Origin: Erysipelotrichaceae bacterium
Lineage (GTDB): Bacteria; Bacillota_I; Bacilli_A; Erysipelotrichales; Erysipelotrichaceae
DNA length: 64,000 nucleotides
Assembly (NCBI GenBank): GCA_017405675.1
Contig: JAFRAB010000015.1
Location: 106,630 to 170,629 of the forward strand
Reading direction: 5' to 3'
A program made the position numbers and the translations under genes. Positions 44,836 through 53,653 of the stretch are shown here, piece by piece. The notes under the pieces are model-generated. The model made no database searches and was not told where the DNA came from. It saw nothing but the letters and a program-made list of their open reading frames with translations. How positions within the stretch are numbered: the stretch's first letter is position 1; every line of letters starts with the position of its first letter.

Positions 44836-45516
44836 ATGCTAAATATATTGATTATGGGTCCTGCCGGTGCCGGCAAGGGAACAATGTCTGAATTAATTGA
44901 GAAGCATTACGATGTTACTCATATTTCGACTGGCGATATGTTTAGGGAAGAGGTCAAAAACAACACTAAGTTAGGACAGAAGGCCAACGAATACATGCAG
45001 GCTGGCCTTCTGGTTCCTGATGAACTTGTCATCGACATGGTTGTTGACCGCGTTTCCAGAAGAGACTGTGACAACGGTTATCTGCTGGACGGTTTCCCAA
45101 GATCATTGATCCAGGCTAACGTTTTTGATACAAAGGTCATTGGAACATCCAGAGACATTTCTCTGGTTATTAATCTGACTGTTGATCAGGAATTACTGAT
45201 CTCAAGAATTGAAAACAGACGTGTCTGCAAGAACTGCGGTGCTACATACAATTTACTGACTCTGCCTCCAAAGCAGGAAGGCATCTGTGATGAATGTGGC
45301 GGCCCATTATATCAGAGAAAAGATGATAACCGTGAGACCCTGGAAAAGAGACTGGAAAGTTATCGCATCGAGACTGAACCGGTTCTGGAACACTATCGCA
45401 AACTGAACCTTGTTCACGACATTAATGCTTCACAGAGCATTGAAAAAGTCTGGTTCGATATCGAAAGAGTTATCGATAACTATCTGTATGAGCAGAAACA
45501 CAAGGAGGATAAATAA
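44836..45516 (+). CDS. adk: Adenylate kinase
   Basis: The 226-residue product has the P-loop GPAGAGKG, DGFPRSLIQA, and a zinc-type LID with CKNCG and CDECG (four Cys), as in Gram-positive Adk. It converts AMP and ATP to two ADP. It begins eight bases after the secY stop. The usual next gene, map (methionine aminopeptidase), is absent; infA follows. Confidence 0.98.
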   Translation: MLNILIMGPAGAGKGTMSELIEKHYDVTHISTGDMFREEVKNNTKLGQKANEYMQAGLLVPDELVIDMVVDRVSRRDCDNGYLLDGFPRSLIQANVFDTKVIGTSRDISLVINLTVDQELLISRIENRRVCKNCGATYNLLTLPPKQEGICDECGGPLYQRKDDNRETLEKRLESYRIETEPVLEHYRKLNLVHDINASQSIEKVWFDIERVIDNYLYEQKHKEDK

Positions 45517-45522
45517 TTCCTG

Positions 45523-45750
45523 ATGGCAAAGCAAGACAAGTCAGAAGTTATTGAAGTTGAAGGCATAGTAGAGGAGTGTCTCCCAGGGGCTATGTTTAAA
45601 GTGAAATTGCCAAATGAGCATGTTGTTATGGCCCACGTTTCTGGTAAAATCCGCATGAATTACATTCGCATTTTACCAGGTGATCGTGTCTCACTGGAAA
45701 TTTCACCATATGATTTAACACGTGGGCGAATTACGTATAGACATAAGTAA
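45523..45750 (+). CDS. infA: Translation initiation factor IF-1
   Basis: The 75-residue OB-fold protein ([39 protein letters not shown]) is a standard IF-1 which binds the ribosomal A site. AAGGAGG lies in the end of adk, 18 bases before the ATG. Confidence 0.97.
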   Translation: MAKQDKSEVIEVEGIVEECLPGAMFKVKLPNEHVVMAHVSGKIRMNYIRILPGDRVSLEISPYDLTRGRITYRHK

Positions 45751-45767
45751 TTTAGGAGGTAAAACTT

Positions 45768-45881
45768 ATGAAAGTAAGACCATCAGTCAAGCCTATCTGT
45801 GACAAGTGCCGCGTTATTAAGCGCAAAGGTCGCGTTATGGTTATTTGTGAAAATCCTAAACACAAACAGAGACAGGGTTAA
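45768..45881 (+). CDS. rpmJ: 50S ribosomal protein L36
   Basis: A 37-codon frame reads [20 protein letters not shown], then [17 protein letters not shown] and stop. The C-x2-C, C and H residues form the zinc site of standard L36. TTAGGAGGT precedes the ATG. It lies between infA and rpsM, its usual place. Confidence 0.97.
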   Translation: MKVRPSVKPICDKCRVIKRKGRVMVICENPKHKQRQG

Positions 45882-45901
45882 TCGGAGGTAAAAGAAGTAA
45901 T

Positions 45902-46267
45902 ATGGCTCGTATAGCTGGCGTCGACTTACCACGTGAAAAGTGTGTGGGAGTCGCATTAACTTATATTTATGGTATCGGTTTACCTACAGCAAAGCAGGTT
46001 CTCGCCAAGGTTGGCGTTGATGAAACAATCAGAGTTAAGAATTTAACAGAAGCTCAGGAAACTGCAATCCGTCAGGAAATCGATAATATCAAAACCGAAG
46101 GTGATTTAAGAAGAGAAACTAACTTAAACATCAAGCGTTTAATGGAAATCGGCTGTTACAGAGGAATCCGTCACAGAAAGGGATTACCTGTACACGGACA
46201 GAGAACTAAGACAAATGCACGTACACGTAAAGGACCACGTCGTACAGTTGCTAATAAGAAGAAATAA
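45902..46267 (+). CDS. rpsM: 30S ribosomal protein S13
   Basis: The 121-residue product ([51 protein letters not shown]) is a standard S13. CGGAGGT lies 13 bases before the ATG. Confidence 0.98.
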   Translation: MARIAGVDLPREKCVGVALTYIYGIGLPTAKQVLAKVGVDETIRVKNLTEAQETAIRQEIDNIKTEGDLRRETNLNIKRLMEIGCYRGIRHRKGLPVHGQRTKTNARTRKGPRRTVANKKK

Positions 46268-46287
46268 GGGCAGGAGGTAGATATTTT

Positions 46288-46683
46288 ATGGCACAGAACA
46301 AAAAGACAGTTAGACGTCAGCGTAAAGTACGTAAGAATATTGCTACTGGCGTTGCCCACATTCATTCAACATTCAACAATACAATCGTTACAATCTGTGA
46401 TGAACACGGTAACGCAATTGCCTGGTCAAGTGCTGGTGCAATCGGTTATAAGGGTTCACGTAAGTCTACTCCATTCGCTGCTCAGCAGGCTGCAGAAGCT
46501 GCTGCCAAGGCTGCAGTTGACCATGGAATGAAGACTGTAGAAGTAAATGTTAAGGGACCTGGTCCGGGAAGAGAATCAGCTGTAAGATCATTACAGACTG
46601 CAGGCTTAACAATTACAGCAATCAATGACGTAACTCCTATTCCACATAACGGTTGTCGTCCACCAAAGAGACCACGCGGTTAA
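46288..46683 (+). CDS. rpsK: 30S ribosomal protein S11
   Basis: The 131-residue product ([37 protein letters not shown]) is a standard S11. CAGGAGGTAG precedes the ATG. Confidence 0.98.
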   Translation: MAQNKKTVRRQRKVRKNIATGVAHIHSTFNNTIVTICDEHGNAIAWSSAGAIGYKGSRKSTPFAAQQAAEAAAKAAVDHGMKTVEVNVKGPGPGRESAVRSLQTAGLTITAINDVTPIPHNGCRPPKRPRG

Positions 46684-46704
46684 AATATACAGGAGGAATA
46701 GTTG

Positions 46705-47664
46705 ATGCAACAATTTGAAAGAGCAGATTTTAGAATCGAAGAATTCGTTGAAGATGAGCATTATGGTAAATTTGTTGTAGAGCCACTGGAAAGAGGTTTT
46801 GGAACAACACTGGGAAATGCAATCCGCAGAGTACTATTATCAGCAATGCCAGGCGGTGCTGTATATTCAATCAAAATAGATAATGTCTTCCATGAATTTA
46901 CAGCTATTCCGGGAGTAGTTGAAGATGTAACAGCAATCATTCTTAACATTAAGGATATGATTCTTGATATAGATGATGATCCTCATACATTAAGACTTGA
47001 TGCTGTTGGACCTAAGACAGTTACAGCAGGCGATATCGAATATCCTGCCGGCGTAACCTGTCTGAATCCAGAACTTGTTATCGCTCATGTTGCTGAGGGC
47101 GGTAAGCTGGAAATGGAATTAAGAGCACGTAAGGGACGTGGATATGTCAGTGCAGATGAAAACAAGAAGCTGTACCAGGGTTCTTCTCAGGGTATCGGTA
47201 CGATCTACACTGATTCAATTTTCACTCCTGTCACCAAAGCAACTTTCGCAGTAGACCGGACACGTGTCGGTCAGAAGGCTAACTATGATAAGTTAACTCT
47301 GGAAGTATGGACAGACGGTTCCATCACTCCGCAGACTGCAATTGCTTTATCAGCAAAAATTTTAATTGATCACTTTGAGTTACTGACATCAGTTAAGGAA
47401 AGTGTTAATGAGATGGGTAATGTCATTAAGGATTCAACCGACGAACCTGATGCTAAGGGCTTCAATATGGTTATCGAGGATTTAGATTTATCAGTACGTT
47501 CATATAACTGTTTAAAACGTGCTGGCATCCAGACTGTTGAAGAATTAACTCAGAAAACAGAAGAAGAAATGATGAGAGTACGTAACTTAGGCAAGAAGTC
47601 TCTGAAGGAAGTTAAGGACAAGTTAACTGCTTTAGGTAAAGGCTTCCGCACTTCTGATTTATAA
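46705..47664 (+). CDS. rpoA: RNA polymerase alpha subunit
   Basis: Start ATG 46705 behind AGGAGG (46691-46696); a TTG one codon earlier is less likely. The 319-residue product has the N-terminal dimerisation domain ([16 protein letters not shown]) and the C-terminal domain ([22 protein letters not shown]) that binds UP elements and activators. Confidence 0.98.
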   Translation: MQQFERADFRIEEFVEDEHYGKFVVEPLERGFGTTLGNAIRRVLLSAMPGGAVYSIKIDNVFHEFTAIPGVVEDVTAIILNIKDMILDIDDDPHTLRLDAVGPKTVTAGDIEYPAGVTCLNPELVIAHVAEGGKLEMELRARKGRGYVSADENKKLYQGSSQGIGTIYTDSIFTPVTKATFAVDRTRVGQKANYDKLTLEVWTDGSITPQTAIALSAKILIDHFELLTSVKESVNEMGNVIKDSTDEPDAKGFNMVIEDLDLSVRSYNCLKRAGIQTVEELTQKTEEEMMRVRNLGKKSLKEVKDKLTALGKGFRTSDL

Positions 47665-47683
47665 GATAGGAGGATTTCCAGAA

Positions 47684-48046
47684 ATGCACAATCGTAAATT
47701 AGGTCGTAAAGCAGACCATCGCAAAGCATTATTACGTAATCTGGCTACAGATATGATCGTATATGAAAAGATCGAAACAACTGAAAAGAAAGCTCTGGAA
47801 ATGAGAACAGTTGTTGACGAATTAGTTACTCTGGCTAAGAGAGGCGATCTCCATGCCAGAAGACAGGCATTAGCTTTTGTTCATGATGTACCAGTTGGTA
47901 AGACAGGCAAGACAGCTGTTCAGAAGCTGTTTGAAGAAATCGGACCGCGTTTCGCTGACCGTAAGGGCGGATATACAAGAGTTGTAAAGACTACTGTAAG
48001 ACGTGGCGATGCTGCTCCAATGGCATACATTGAATTCGTAAAATAA
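47684..48046 (+). CDS. rplQ: 50S ribosomal protein L17
   Basis: The 120-residue product ([46 protein letters not shown]) is a standard L17. TAGGAGGA precedes the ATG, 19 bp after rpoA. Last gene of the supercluster, followed by a strong terminator. Confidence 0.98.
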   Translation: MHNRKLGRKADHRKALLRNLATDMIVYEKIETTEKKALEMRTVVDELVTLAKRGDLHARRQALAFVHDVPVGKTGKTAVQKLFEEIGPRFADRKGGYTRVVKTTVRRGDAAPMAYIEFVK

Positions 48047-48055
48047 TGTTTTAAA

Positions 48056-48083
48056 AAGAGGCTGCTGAAAAGCAGCCTTTGTT
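48056..48083 (+). terminator. Terminator of the alpha operon
   Basis: AGGCTGCT pairs with AGCAGCCT around GAAA, preceded by A's and followed by TTTGTT. Confidence 0.9.
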
Positions 48084-48212
48084 ATGAAAAAAATGTTAAA
48101 AAATTAACAAATATCTCTATATTTCACATTCATTTCATATAGATATTGTATAAATTAAGTAGGTCAAAAAAGAAGAGACCCATTTCCCCCTTCTTGAAAA
48201 AATAAGAATAAG

Positions 48213-48236
48213 AGAGTGTCTGGTAAACACTCTTTT
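48213..48236 (+). terminator. Terminator-like hairpin with no gene before it
   Basis: AGAGTGT pairs with ACACTCT around CTGGTAA, followed by TTTT. Upstream (48084-48212) there is no ORF; a TGTATAAA element lies at 48147-48154 and an AAGAAG/CTTCTT inverted repeat at about 48169-48194. A short non-coding transcript of roughly 75 nt is possible. The rest of this gap shows only AT-rich sequence and a TACAAT -10-like element (48284-48289) for the next gene. Confidence 0.5.
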
Positions 48237-48319
48237 ATTGTGCTGATTTCAGTTTTCTTATAGATAAAAAACACCAAACTTGATACAATTAATAAGGATG
48301 TTTTTCATGGGAGTAAGTA

Positions 48320-49384
48320 ATGGATAAAAGAATTCTGATTGCATTGATAGTATTACTGCTGGGACTCGATGTCTTCATTTTTACCAGGCCTGATAAGCCG
48401 ATACAGGGTGAAGTACCGCAGGAAGTAATGCTGCCGGCAACAGTACGGATAAAGAAAGAATCAATCGTTGTAGTAGTGGATGATAAAACTACCGATGAAC
48501 TGATCGAACAGCGAATCAGAGACAATCTTTCCGTTCACCATGGCAGGATCATTGAAGTCAGAACCTCAGCCAATATAGAAAAGGCAGGGGAGTATCCTGT
48601 TAAAGTCGTTATTGTAGGTGATGACTACAGTCAGACTACTGCTGAATTCTCGATAATAATATCAACTGACGGTTCCATTGATCCATCAACCTGCGGAAGA
48701 GTATGGGTGATCGATTCACCGGCACATACTGAACAGCGTTATGTTGTTGATGTGGAATATCAGCCAGCCGTAACACAGCAGCATTATGTAAAGGATGCTG
48801 ATGCCATTCCTGAAACCGGACATTATGAAGAACAGTGGATCATTGATGTTCAGGGTAAGGATCCGGTATATGAATGGGTAGTAGACCAGCCCGCTCACTT
48901 TGAAACACAGATCATTCATCATGATGCCATTCCGGCTGTAACTCATGAAGAACCTGTTTATAAAACAACAACACTTTATACATATTATGATGCGGAAGGA
49001 AATGTCGTCAGAACGCGGACAGCTGAAGATGTCGGCAGTGATCCTACCAATGTCATGTTTGAATACGATCATTATACAGTTGACAGTAACTATCAGGTTC
49101 AGACGGGAACAGTTACTATCATTGATCAGGCGGCTGTTGAGGCCTGGGACGAGGAAAAACAGGTATTTGTGGCTGAACAGGGACATTATAACTATTCAAA
49201 TGTCATTGAAGAAGGTGTAGAAGAACAGGGACATTACGGCGAAGTATGGGTCGTAGATACTCCGGGTGTACCTGAGCAGGGCCACTGGGAAACAACGGTT
49301 ATCAGAGAAGCAGTAGAGGAACAGGGCCACTACGAAGACGTTGAAGTCGAAGAGCAGGGACACTACGAATTTACTGAATGCTAA
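48320..49384 (+). CDS. Membrane-anchored envelope protein with repeated QGHY motifs
   Basis: The 354-residue protein has an N-terminal membrane anchor (ILIALIVLLLGLDVFIF) and then an Ig-like region with VKVVIVGDDYSQTTAEFSI. The remainder is repetitive: VWVIDSPAHTEQ-like and WVVDQPAHFET segments, then a C-terminal run (residue 285 on) of AEQGHY, EEQGHY, PEQGHW, EEQGHY and EEQGHY, with a related ETGHY earlier. The regularly spaced His-Tyr/Trp and acidic residues suggest metal or wall binding outside the membrane. GGGAG lies before the ATG. It sits alone, with a strong terminator after it. No function is recognised. Confidence 0.7.
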   Translation: MDKRILIALIVLLLGLDVFIFTRPDKPIQGEVPQEVMLPATVRIKKESIVVVVDDKTTDELIEQRIRDNLSVHHGRIIEVRTSANIEKAGEYPVKVVIVGDDYSQTTAEFSIIISTDGSIDPSTCGRVWVIDSPAHTEQRYVVDVEYQPAVTQQHYVKDADAIPETGHYEEQWIIDVQGKDPVYEWVVDQPAHFETQIIHHDAIPAVTHEEPVYKTTTLYTYYDAEGNVVRTRTAEDVGSDPTNVMFEYDHYTVDSNYQVQTGTVTIIDQAAVEAWDEEKQVFVAEQGHYNYSNVIEEGVEEQGHYGEVWVVDTPGVPEQGHWETTVIREAVEEQGHYEDVEVEEQGHYEFTEC

Positions 49385-49405
49385 ACATACATACAAAGTC
49401 ATAAG

Positions 49406-49434
49406 AAAAGATCATGATAACCATGATCTTTTTT
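49406..49434. terminator. Terminator shared by the QGHY protein and nagA
   Basis: AAAAGATCATG pairs with CATGATCTTTT around ATAAC, with T's after and A's before. It lies between convergent genes and probably serves both. Confidence 0.88.
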
Positions 49435-49451
49435 ACTGAATAAATTAAATC

Positions 49452-50663
49452 TTAATCTCTGATCCGATATTTTTCGATGAATTCAGGATTGAAAAGATCA
49501 GTATCTGTCTGACAGTCATATACCTTTCTGCCGTTGGCGTAGGTTGCTACACACTGATAGTCATCAGTGATGACAGCCAAGTCAGCATCCTTACCTAATT
49601 TGATTGATCCTTTTTCCCGGTCAAAACCGTAGGCTCTGCAAGGGTTCAATGCAGCCATTCTGATGACTGTTTCGATAGGCATGCCCAGTTTTTCAACCAG
49701 GTTGCCAATGCCGTAGAGAACAGGCTTACTTGATCCTGATATCCTGCCGGTAGTTTCCAGACAGAAGCCTTCTTCAGTAACGACTCTTTCACGGGTATTG
49801 CTTTCATTGCGGTATCTGCCGACAGGGGCTCCTGCCACCTGTACATTATCGGAAATCATGATCCATTTATCCATGTTATCTTTGACCTTGAATATTATCT
49901 GCAGCATCTCCGGGGAAACATGCATGAAGTCACAGATGATCTCATTATACAGATTCGGGTCAAGCAGGCAGGCTCCCAGACCGCCCATGTCTCTGTGATG
50001 AATGCCTCTCATGACGTTACAGGTATGAGTGGAAACGAAGAAACCACCCTTGTCAAAGGCTTCCTTAGCTTCCTGGTATGAGGCCTCGGAATGCATGAAG
50101 GCAACTTTTACGCCTTTGTCATTGAGATAATCAATGGCTTCCTGAGCGTTTTCCTTTTCCGGGGCAATACCGCACAGCTTCAGTAAACCGCCGGACTGTT
50201 CCCAGGTATTTCTGACCAGATCCATGTCCACAGGGAATTCACCGATAGGAATGCCTTTTTCACCGACTCTGTGTCCCAGTCTTTCGGTATCTTCGGAATG
50301 AATGCCAAGGATGGTTGCTCCATCCAGCTGCTGTCCATATAAACGGGTGATTCTGGCATAGTTATCTGTTCCGTCCATATAGGCTATGGTAGGGAAGACA
50401 TTGGTAACACCGGTGCTGGCAAGAGCCTTAAGATAGCATTTTACTTCTTCTTCGCCTCCGCTGAAACCATTAGGCGTATAACCGTGAGTACCATGGTTAT
50501 GTGTATCAAAGATGCCCGGTATGATACGGTAATCGGAATAGTCTACGTAGTCCTTTACCTTGGCGCTGGCATCAATAAAACCGACGATTTTCCTGCCGGC
50601 GATCATCAGATAACCGCTGCGGCATCCGTCTTCAAAATAGATTCTGTTTGATTTGATTAGCAT
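49452..50663 (-). CDS. nagA: N-acetylglucosamine-6-phosphate deacetylase
   Basis: The 403-residue minus-strand product is an amidohydrolase of the NagA family: PGIFDTHNHGTHGY carries the first metal ligands, HSEDTERLGH and HSEASYQEA the next, and the C-terminal LGKDADLAVI is typical. It removes acetate from GlcNAc-6-phosphate so that amino sugar from wall or mucin can enter glycolysis. No nagB is adjacent. Upstream on the minus strand lies tRNA-Gln with its terminator, so the gene is likely monocistronic. Confidence 0.92.
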   Translation of the reverse strand: MLIKSNRIYFEDGCRSGYLMIAGRKIVGFIDASAKVKDYVDYSDYRIIPGIFDTHNHGTHGYTPNGFSGGEEEVKCYLKALASTGVTNVFPTIAYMDGTDNYARITRLYGQQLDGATILGIHSEDTERLGHRVGEKGIPIGEFPVDMDLVRNTWEQSGGLLKLCGIAPEKENAQEAIDYLNDKGVKVAFMHSEASYQEAKEAFDKGGFFVSTHTCNVMRGIHHRDMGGLGACLLDPNLYNEIICDFMHVSPEMLQIIFKVKDNMDKWIMISDNVQVAGAPVGRYRNESNTRERVVTEEGFCLETTGRISGSSKPVLYGIGNLVEKLGMPIETVIRMAALNPCRAYGFDREKGSIKLGKDADLAVITDDYQCVATYANGRKVYDCQTDTDLFNPEFIEKYRIRD

Positions 50664-50732
50664 ATTGTTGTACCTCTGATTTTATTATACTTACTGATAA
50701 TGAAAAATATATGTATTTTGATCATAAGAAAT

Positions 50733-50757
50733 AAAAAAAGCCTTTTTGCAAAGGCTT
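50733..50757 (-). terminator. Terminator of tRNA-Gln
   Basis: On the minus strand AAGCCTTT pairs with AAAGGCTT around GCAA, followed by a run of T's (the A-run 50733-50739 on the plus strand). Confidence 0.85.
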
Positions 50758-50767
50758 GATTTTCTAT

Positions 50768-50843
50768 TGGCTGGGAATAAAGGATTCGAACCTTTGAAAT
50801 GACGGAGTCAGAGTCCGTTGCCTTACCACTTGGCTAATTCCCA
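50768..50843 (-). tRNA. tRNA-Gln (anticodon CTG)
   Basis: Minus-strand cloverleaf: acceptor TGGGAAT/ATTCCCA, discriminator G, encoded CCA, D region AGCCAAGTGGTAAGGC, anticodon stem ACGGA/TCCGT with loop CTCTGAC giving CTG, T loop TTCGAAT. It reads CAG only. Confidence 0.94.
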
Positions 50844-50887
50844 ACGTGCTTATTTATTATACACGCTGTTTAAAAAATAGTAAACAA

Positions 50888-51739
50888 TTAATTTTCCTGT
50901 TTTTGGAAAATATCGCCGTAATTCGGAGCACAGATATCCAGCTCTGTCATAAACTGCATTGTTCCGTCCAGCTGAATGGCAAATGAGACCAGATCTTCTT
51001 CAGGTTTATCAGAGAATGAATAGTGCGGGCTTCTCAGATATATGCGGTCTTCAAACATTACGTATTCGCCTTCGACAGCCGACAGAATGGAACAGCCGTT
51101 AAGATAAAGGGTAAAGGTATTGTTTTCATTCAGTGTCAGGGTAGGTGCCTGGCCTGATGTATAGGTTATATCTGTATAATTACCGGCAATCTGCTGCTGG
51201 AAGGATGAGGAATCACCGCTTTCAATGACAATGTTAACAGTCTTGCTGGAAGTGTTGCCGAAACTGTCGGATACTGTTACCAGTATTTCATAAGTGCCTT
51301 CCTTATAGGCGTTTACGGCACCGCTGTAAGTGATCTTACCGGTCAGATCGCCTTCACGGGAATCGGTAGCCGTAGCATAATTGCTGATTGAGAAGGACTG
51401 TCCCTGTTTTAATTTGATTTCATCAGGAATCGTAAGGGCTGGAGCATCATGGTCCTTAACTTTGAACAGGAATGTCTTTTCAACTGATTTCTTTCCATCA
51501 GGAGAGGAGATCTTATATGTTACAGAATAATCTCCCGGTTTGGAAACATCTATGGTGTTATTGAGAACTTCAAACTGAAGTCCGACGTTTTCTACATCAT
51601 CGATAAGATTCTCCGGTCTGTATGACTCGTTAAGGTCCAGAATTTCCTTTGTCTGAGTAACAAAAGGGGTAAATTCCTTACCCTTGCAGCCGCTTAGAAT
51701 CAGTAACAGAATCAGTGAAATAAAAGATAGTTTTTTCAT
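50888..51739 (-). CDS. Lipoprotein with Ig-like (DUF5011-type) domain
   Basis: Start ATG 51739 behind GGGAGC; a TTG six codons earlier is rejected. The 283-residue product has a lipobox LSGC, so it is lipid-anchored outside the membrane. Two beta-rich modules follow: GDYSVTYKISSPDGKKS and then DHDAPALTIPDEIKLKQGQ to VSDSFGNTSSKTVNI, the hallmark of DUF5011/HYR-like Ig domains. The C-terminal 80 residues form a small beta-barrel-like part (TLTLNENNTFTLYLNG). It resembles the Ig part of the secreted protein at 9719-10651. Function unknown, probably envelope-associated. Confidence 0.78.
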   Translation of the reverse strand: MKKLSFISLILLLILSGCKGKEFTPFVTQTKEILDLNESYRPENLIDDVENVGLQFEVLNNTIDVSKPGDYSVTYKISSPDGKKSVEKTFLFKVKDHDAPALTIPDEIKLKQGQSFSISNYATATDSREGDLTGKITYSGAVNAYKEGTYEILVTVSDSFGNTSSKTVNIVIESGDSSSFQQQIAGNYTDITYTSGQAPTLTLNENNTFTLYLNGCSILSAVEGEYVMFEDRIYLRSPHYSFSDKPEEDLVSFAIQLDGTMQFMTELDICAPNYGDIFQKQEN

Positions 51740-51834
51740 GAATTGCTCCCTATTCAATCTTTTATAATTCGGTTATTTATATTATAATACATTTAAGTTA
51801 TGATGACTATAATTATGAAAAAGAGGTGTGTTAG

Positions 51835-53595
51835 ATGAAAAGGTTTATTAGAGGCATTATATATGCTGCAGCAATCGCAAGTGCAGTAGTTACCTATCTG
51901 AATAAAAAGGCTGAGGAAGAAAAAGAAAAAGAAGAGCCAATGATCAAAATCGAAAAGCCGGAAGAGGAAACTGCTCCGGTTGAAGAATATGCTGAACCAG
52001 AGGTAATCGTTCCTGCAGTTGAAGAAACTCCAGCAGAAGAAGTATGTGAAGAACCTGCATGTGAAGAAGTTCCAACTGAAGAAGTCTGTGAAGAACCAGC
52101 ATGTGAAGAAACTCCAACTGAAGAAGTCTGTGAAGAACCTGCATGCGAAGAAGCTCCGGCAGAAGAAGTATGCGAAGAACCTGCATGTGAAGAAGCTCCA
52201 ACTGAAGAAGTCTGTGAAGAGCCAGCTTGTGAAGAAGTTCCAACTGAAGAAGTCTGTGAAGAACCAGCATGTGAAGAAACTCCAGCTGAGGAAGTATGTG
52301 AAGAACCTGCATGTGAAGAAGCTCCAGCTGAAGAAGTATACGAAGAGCCTGCATATGAAGAAGCTCCAGCTGAAGAAGTATGTGAAGAACCTACATGCGA
52401 AGAAGCTCCAGCTGAAGAAGTCTGTGAAGAACCTGCATGCGAAGAAACTCCGGCAGAGGAAGTATGCGAAGAACCTGCATATGAAGAAGCTCCAGCTGAA
52501 GAAGTATGTGAAGAACCTGCATATGAAGAAACACCTGCAGAGGAAGAACCAGCAGTTGAAGAACAGCAGCCTGAAAATCCTTTAGAAGACATGCCTGAAG
52601 AATATTTCGAACAGCCTGAGGAAGTTGAAGAACCTGAAGAAGTTCTTCCGGCTGAAGATGTTGAAGAAATGGAAATCCCAGAACAGTTCGCTGAAGAAGC
52701 TGAAGTAAATCTGGTTACTGAAGATCATTCAGAATTAGAAGACCTGCTTAACGAGATCAACAACAGTGCAGAAGAAGCAGTAGAAGAAATTGAAGAGCCT
52801 GTTGAAGAAGTATTTGAGGAAGTTAAAGAAGCAGTAGAAGAAGCTGAAGAGACTGTTGAAGAAACATTTGAAGAAGTCAAGGAAACTGTAGAGGAAGTAG
52901 TTGAAGAAGCAACTGCACCAGCAGTAGAAGACATCATTGAAAATGCTGAACCAATTGAACAGATCGATGTTGTTACAAGCAATCTGGATACTCTGGATGA
53001 AGCCAGCCTTGAAAGCATCATCAATGAAGTAATGGAAGGCAATATGGGTTATGAAGAACCTGTAGCTGAAGAAGTTGCTGAGGAGATTGCTGAAGTACAG
53101 CCTGAACCAGTTGAAGAAGTTGTTGAGGCACAGCCGGAAATCACAGAAGTTCCAGTCGAGGAAGTTACTGCTGAAGAACCTGAGGAAATTGTTGATGACA
53201 GCTTTGAAGAAGCACCTGTAGTTGAAAAGGTGGAAACTGTTAAGGATATCGTTCCTGACTACAACCCATTCCCACATCTGACTGAAAACAAGGTTAAGTC
53301 AATTAAGGATAAGGTAAACGTAATGCTGAATGTTGTCAGCCCATGCCGTGAAGTTGAACTGCTGCACTATGCAATCTTCAGCAATAAGAATGATTTCAAC
53401 GCTTACAGAGCAATAGCCTTTGGTTTAGGTTATGATGTTGAATCAGAAATCAACAGTAATGGTGAAGTATATCTGTCAAATACTGTGGTAGCTGACAAGG
53501 ATAAGTTGAATCATTCAATCCTGACGCTGGCTGATACATTAAGCGCCTACAACGGTACTTATAAAGGCTGGAAGGTAAAGGATATCATTGAGTAA
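51835..53595 (+). CDS. Membrane protein with Cys/Glu 14-residue repeats and RraB-like C-terminus
   Basis: The 586-residue protein has GAGGTG before its ATG. An N-terminal membrane helix (FIRGIIYAAAIASAVVTYL) is followed by charged residues, then twelve tandem 14-residue repeats of the form EExPxEEVCEEPAC (residues 63-230). In these the two Cys are present in most copies and changed to Tyr in some, for 20 Cys in all. A second Glu/Val-rich stretch runs to about residue 470. The last 115 residues are globular (YNPFPHL, then FGLGYDVESEI and NGTYKGWKVK) and resemble the RNase E inhibitor RraB fold; that link is tentative. Since Cys-rich acidic repeats could bind metal or form disulfides, the side of the membrane matters and is not resolved. 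Gene closed by a strong terminator. Confidence 0.72.
   Translation: MKRFIRGIIYAAAIASAVVTYLNKKAEEEKEKEEPMIKIEKPEEETAPVEEYAEPEVIVPAVEETPAEEVCEEPACEEVPTEEVCEEPACEETPTEEVCEEPACEEAPAEEVCEEPACEEAPTEEVCEEPACEEVPTEEVCEEPACEETPAEEVCEEPACEEAPAEEVYEEPAYEEAPAEEVCEEPTCEEAPAEEVCEEPACEETPAEEVCEEPAYEEAPAEEVCEEPAYEETPAEEEPAVEEQQPENPLEDMPEEYFEQPEEVEEPEEVLPAEDVEEMEIPEQFAEEAEVNLVTEDHSELEDLLNEINNSAEEAVEEIEEPVEEVFEEVKEAVEEAEETVEETFEEVKETVEEVVEEATAPAVEDIIENAEPIEQIDVVTSNLDTLDEASLESIINEVMEGNMGYEEPVAEEVAEEIAEVQPEPVEEVVEAQPEITEVPVEEVTAEEPEEIVDDSFEEAPVVEKVETVKDIVPDYNPFPHLTENKVKSIKDKVNVMLNVVSPCREVELLHYAIFSNKNDFNAYRAIAFGLGYDVESEINSNGEVYLSNTVVADKDKLNHSILTLADTLSAYNGTYKGWKVKDIIE
52021..52524 (+). repeat. Twelve tandem 42-bp coding repeats
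   Basis: The unit encodes EE[AVT]P[AT]EEV[CY]EEPA[CY]; one copy has PTC. Copies differ mainly at silent or single-base positions, for example TGT/TAT changes that swap Cys and Tyr. Unequal exchange or slippage would change the copy number in steps of 14 residues while keeping frame. Both strands stay open through it because 42 is a multiple of three. Confidence 0.95.
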
Positions 53596-53600
53596 AAAAC

Positions 53601-53626
53601 AAGGTGATTAAAATCACCTTTTTTTT
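53601..53626 (+). terminator. Terminator after the Cys-repeat gene
   Basis: AAGGTGAT pairs with ATCACCTT around TAAA, followed by a long T-tract. Confidence 0.9.
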
Positions 53627-53640
53627 CGACTTTTATATCG

Positions 53641-53646
53641 TATAAT
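53641..53646 (+). promoter_or_regulatory. -10 element placing the transcript start on the ATG (leaderless gene)
   Basis: A perfect TATAAT lies seven bases before the ATG at 53654, so transcription would begin at or next to the start codon. No Shine-Dalgarno exists, and the -35 region is only a T-tract. Confidence 0.55.
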
Positions 53647-53653
53647 TAAGTAT

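Noticed and set aside
52021..52524. CRISPR-like repeat array.
   Set aside because: Units are contiguous 42-bp coding repeats without spacers and keep reading frame.
51894..52592. Long Ser-rich open frame on the minus strand through the 42-bp repeats, and a plus-strand Lys-rich one.
   Set aside because: They arise because a 42-bp unit keeps every frame open. The acidic frame has the ribosome binding site, membrane helix and globular end; the others have low-complexity composition and no start signals.
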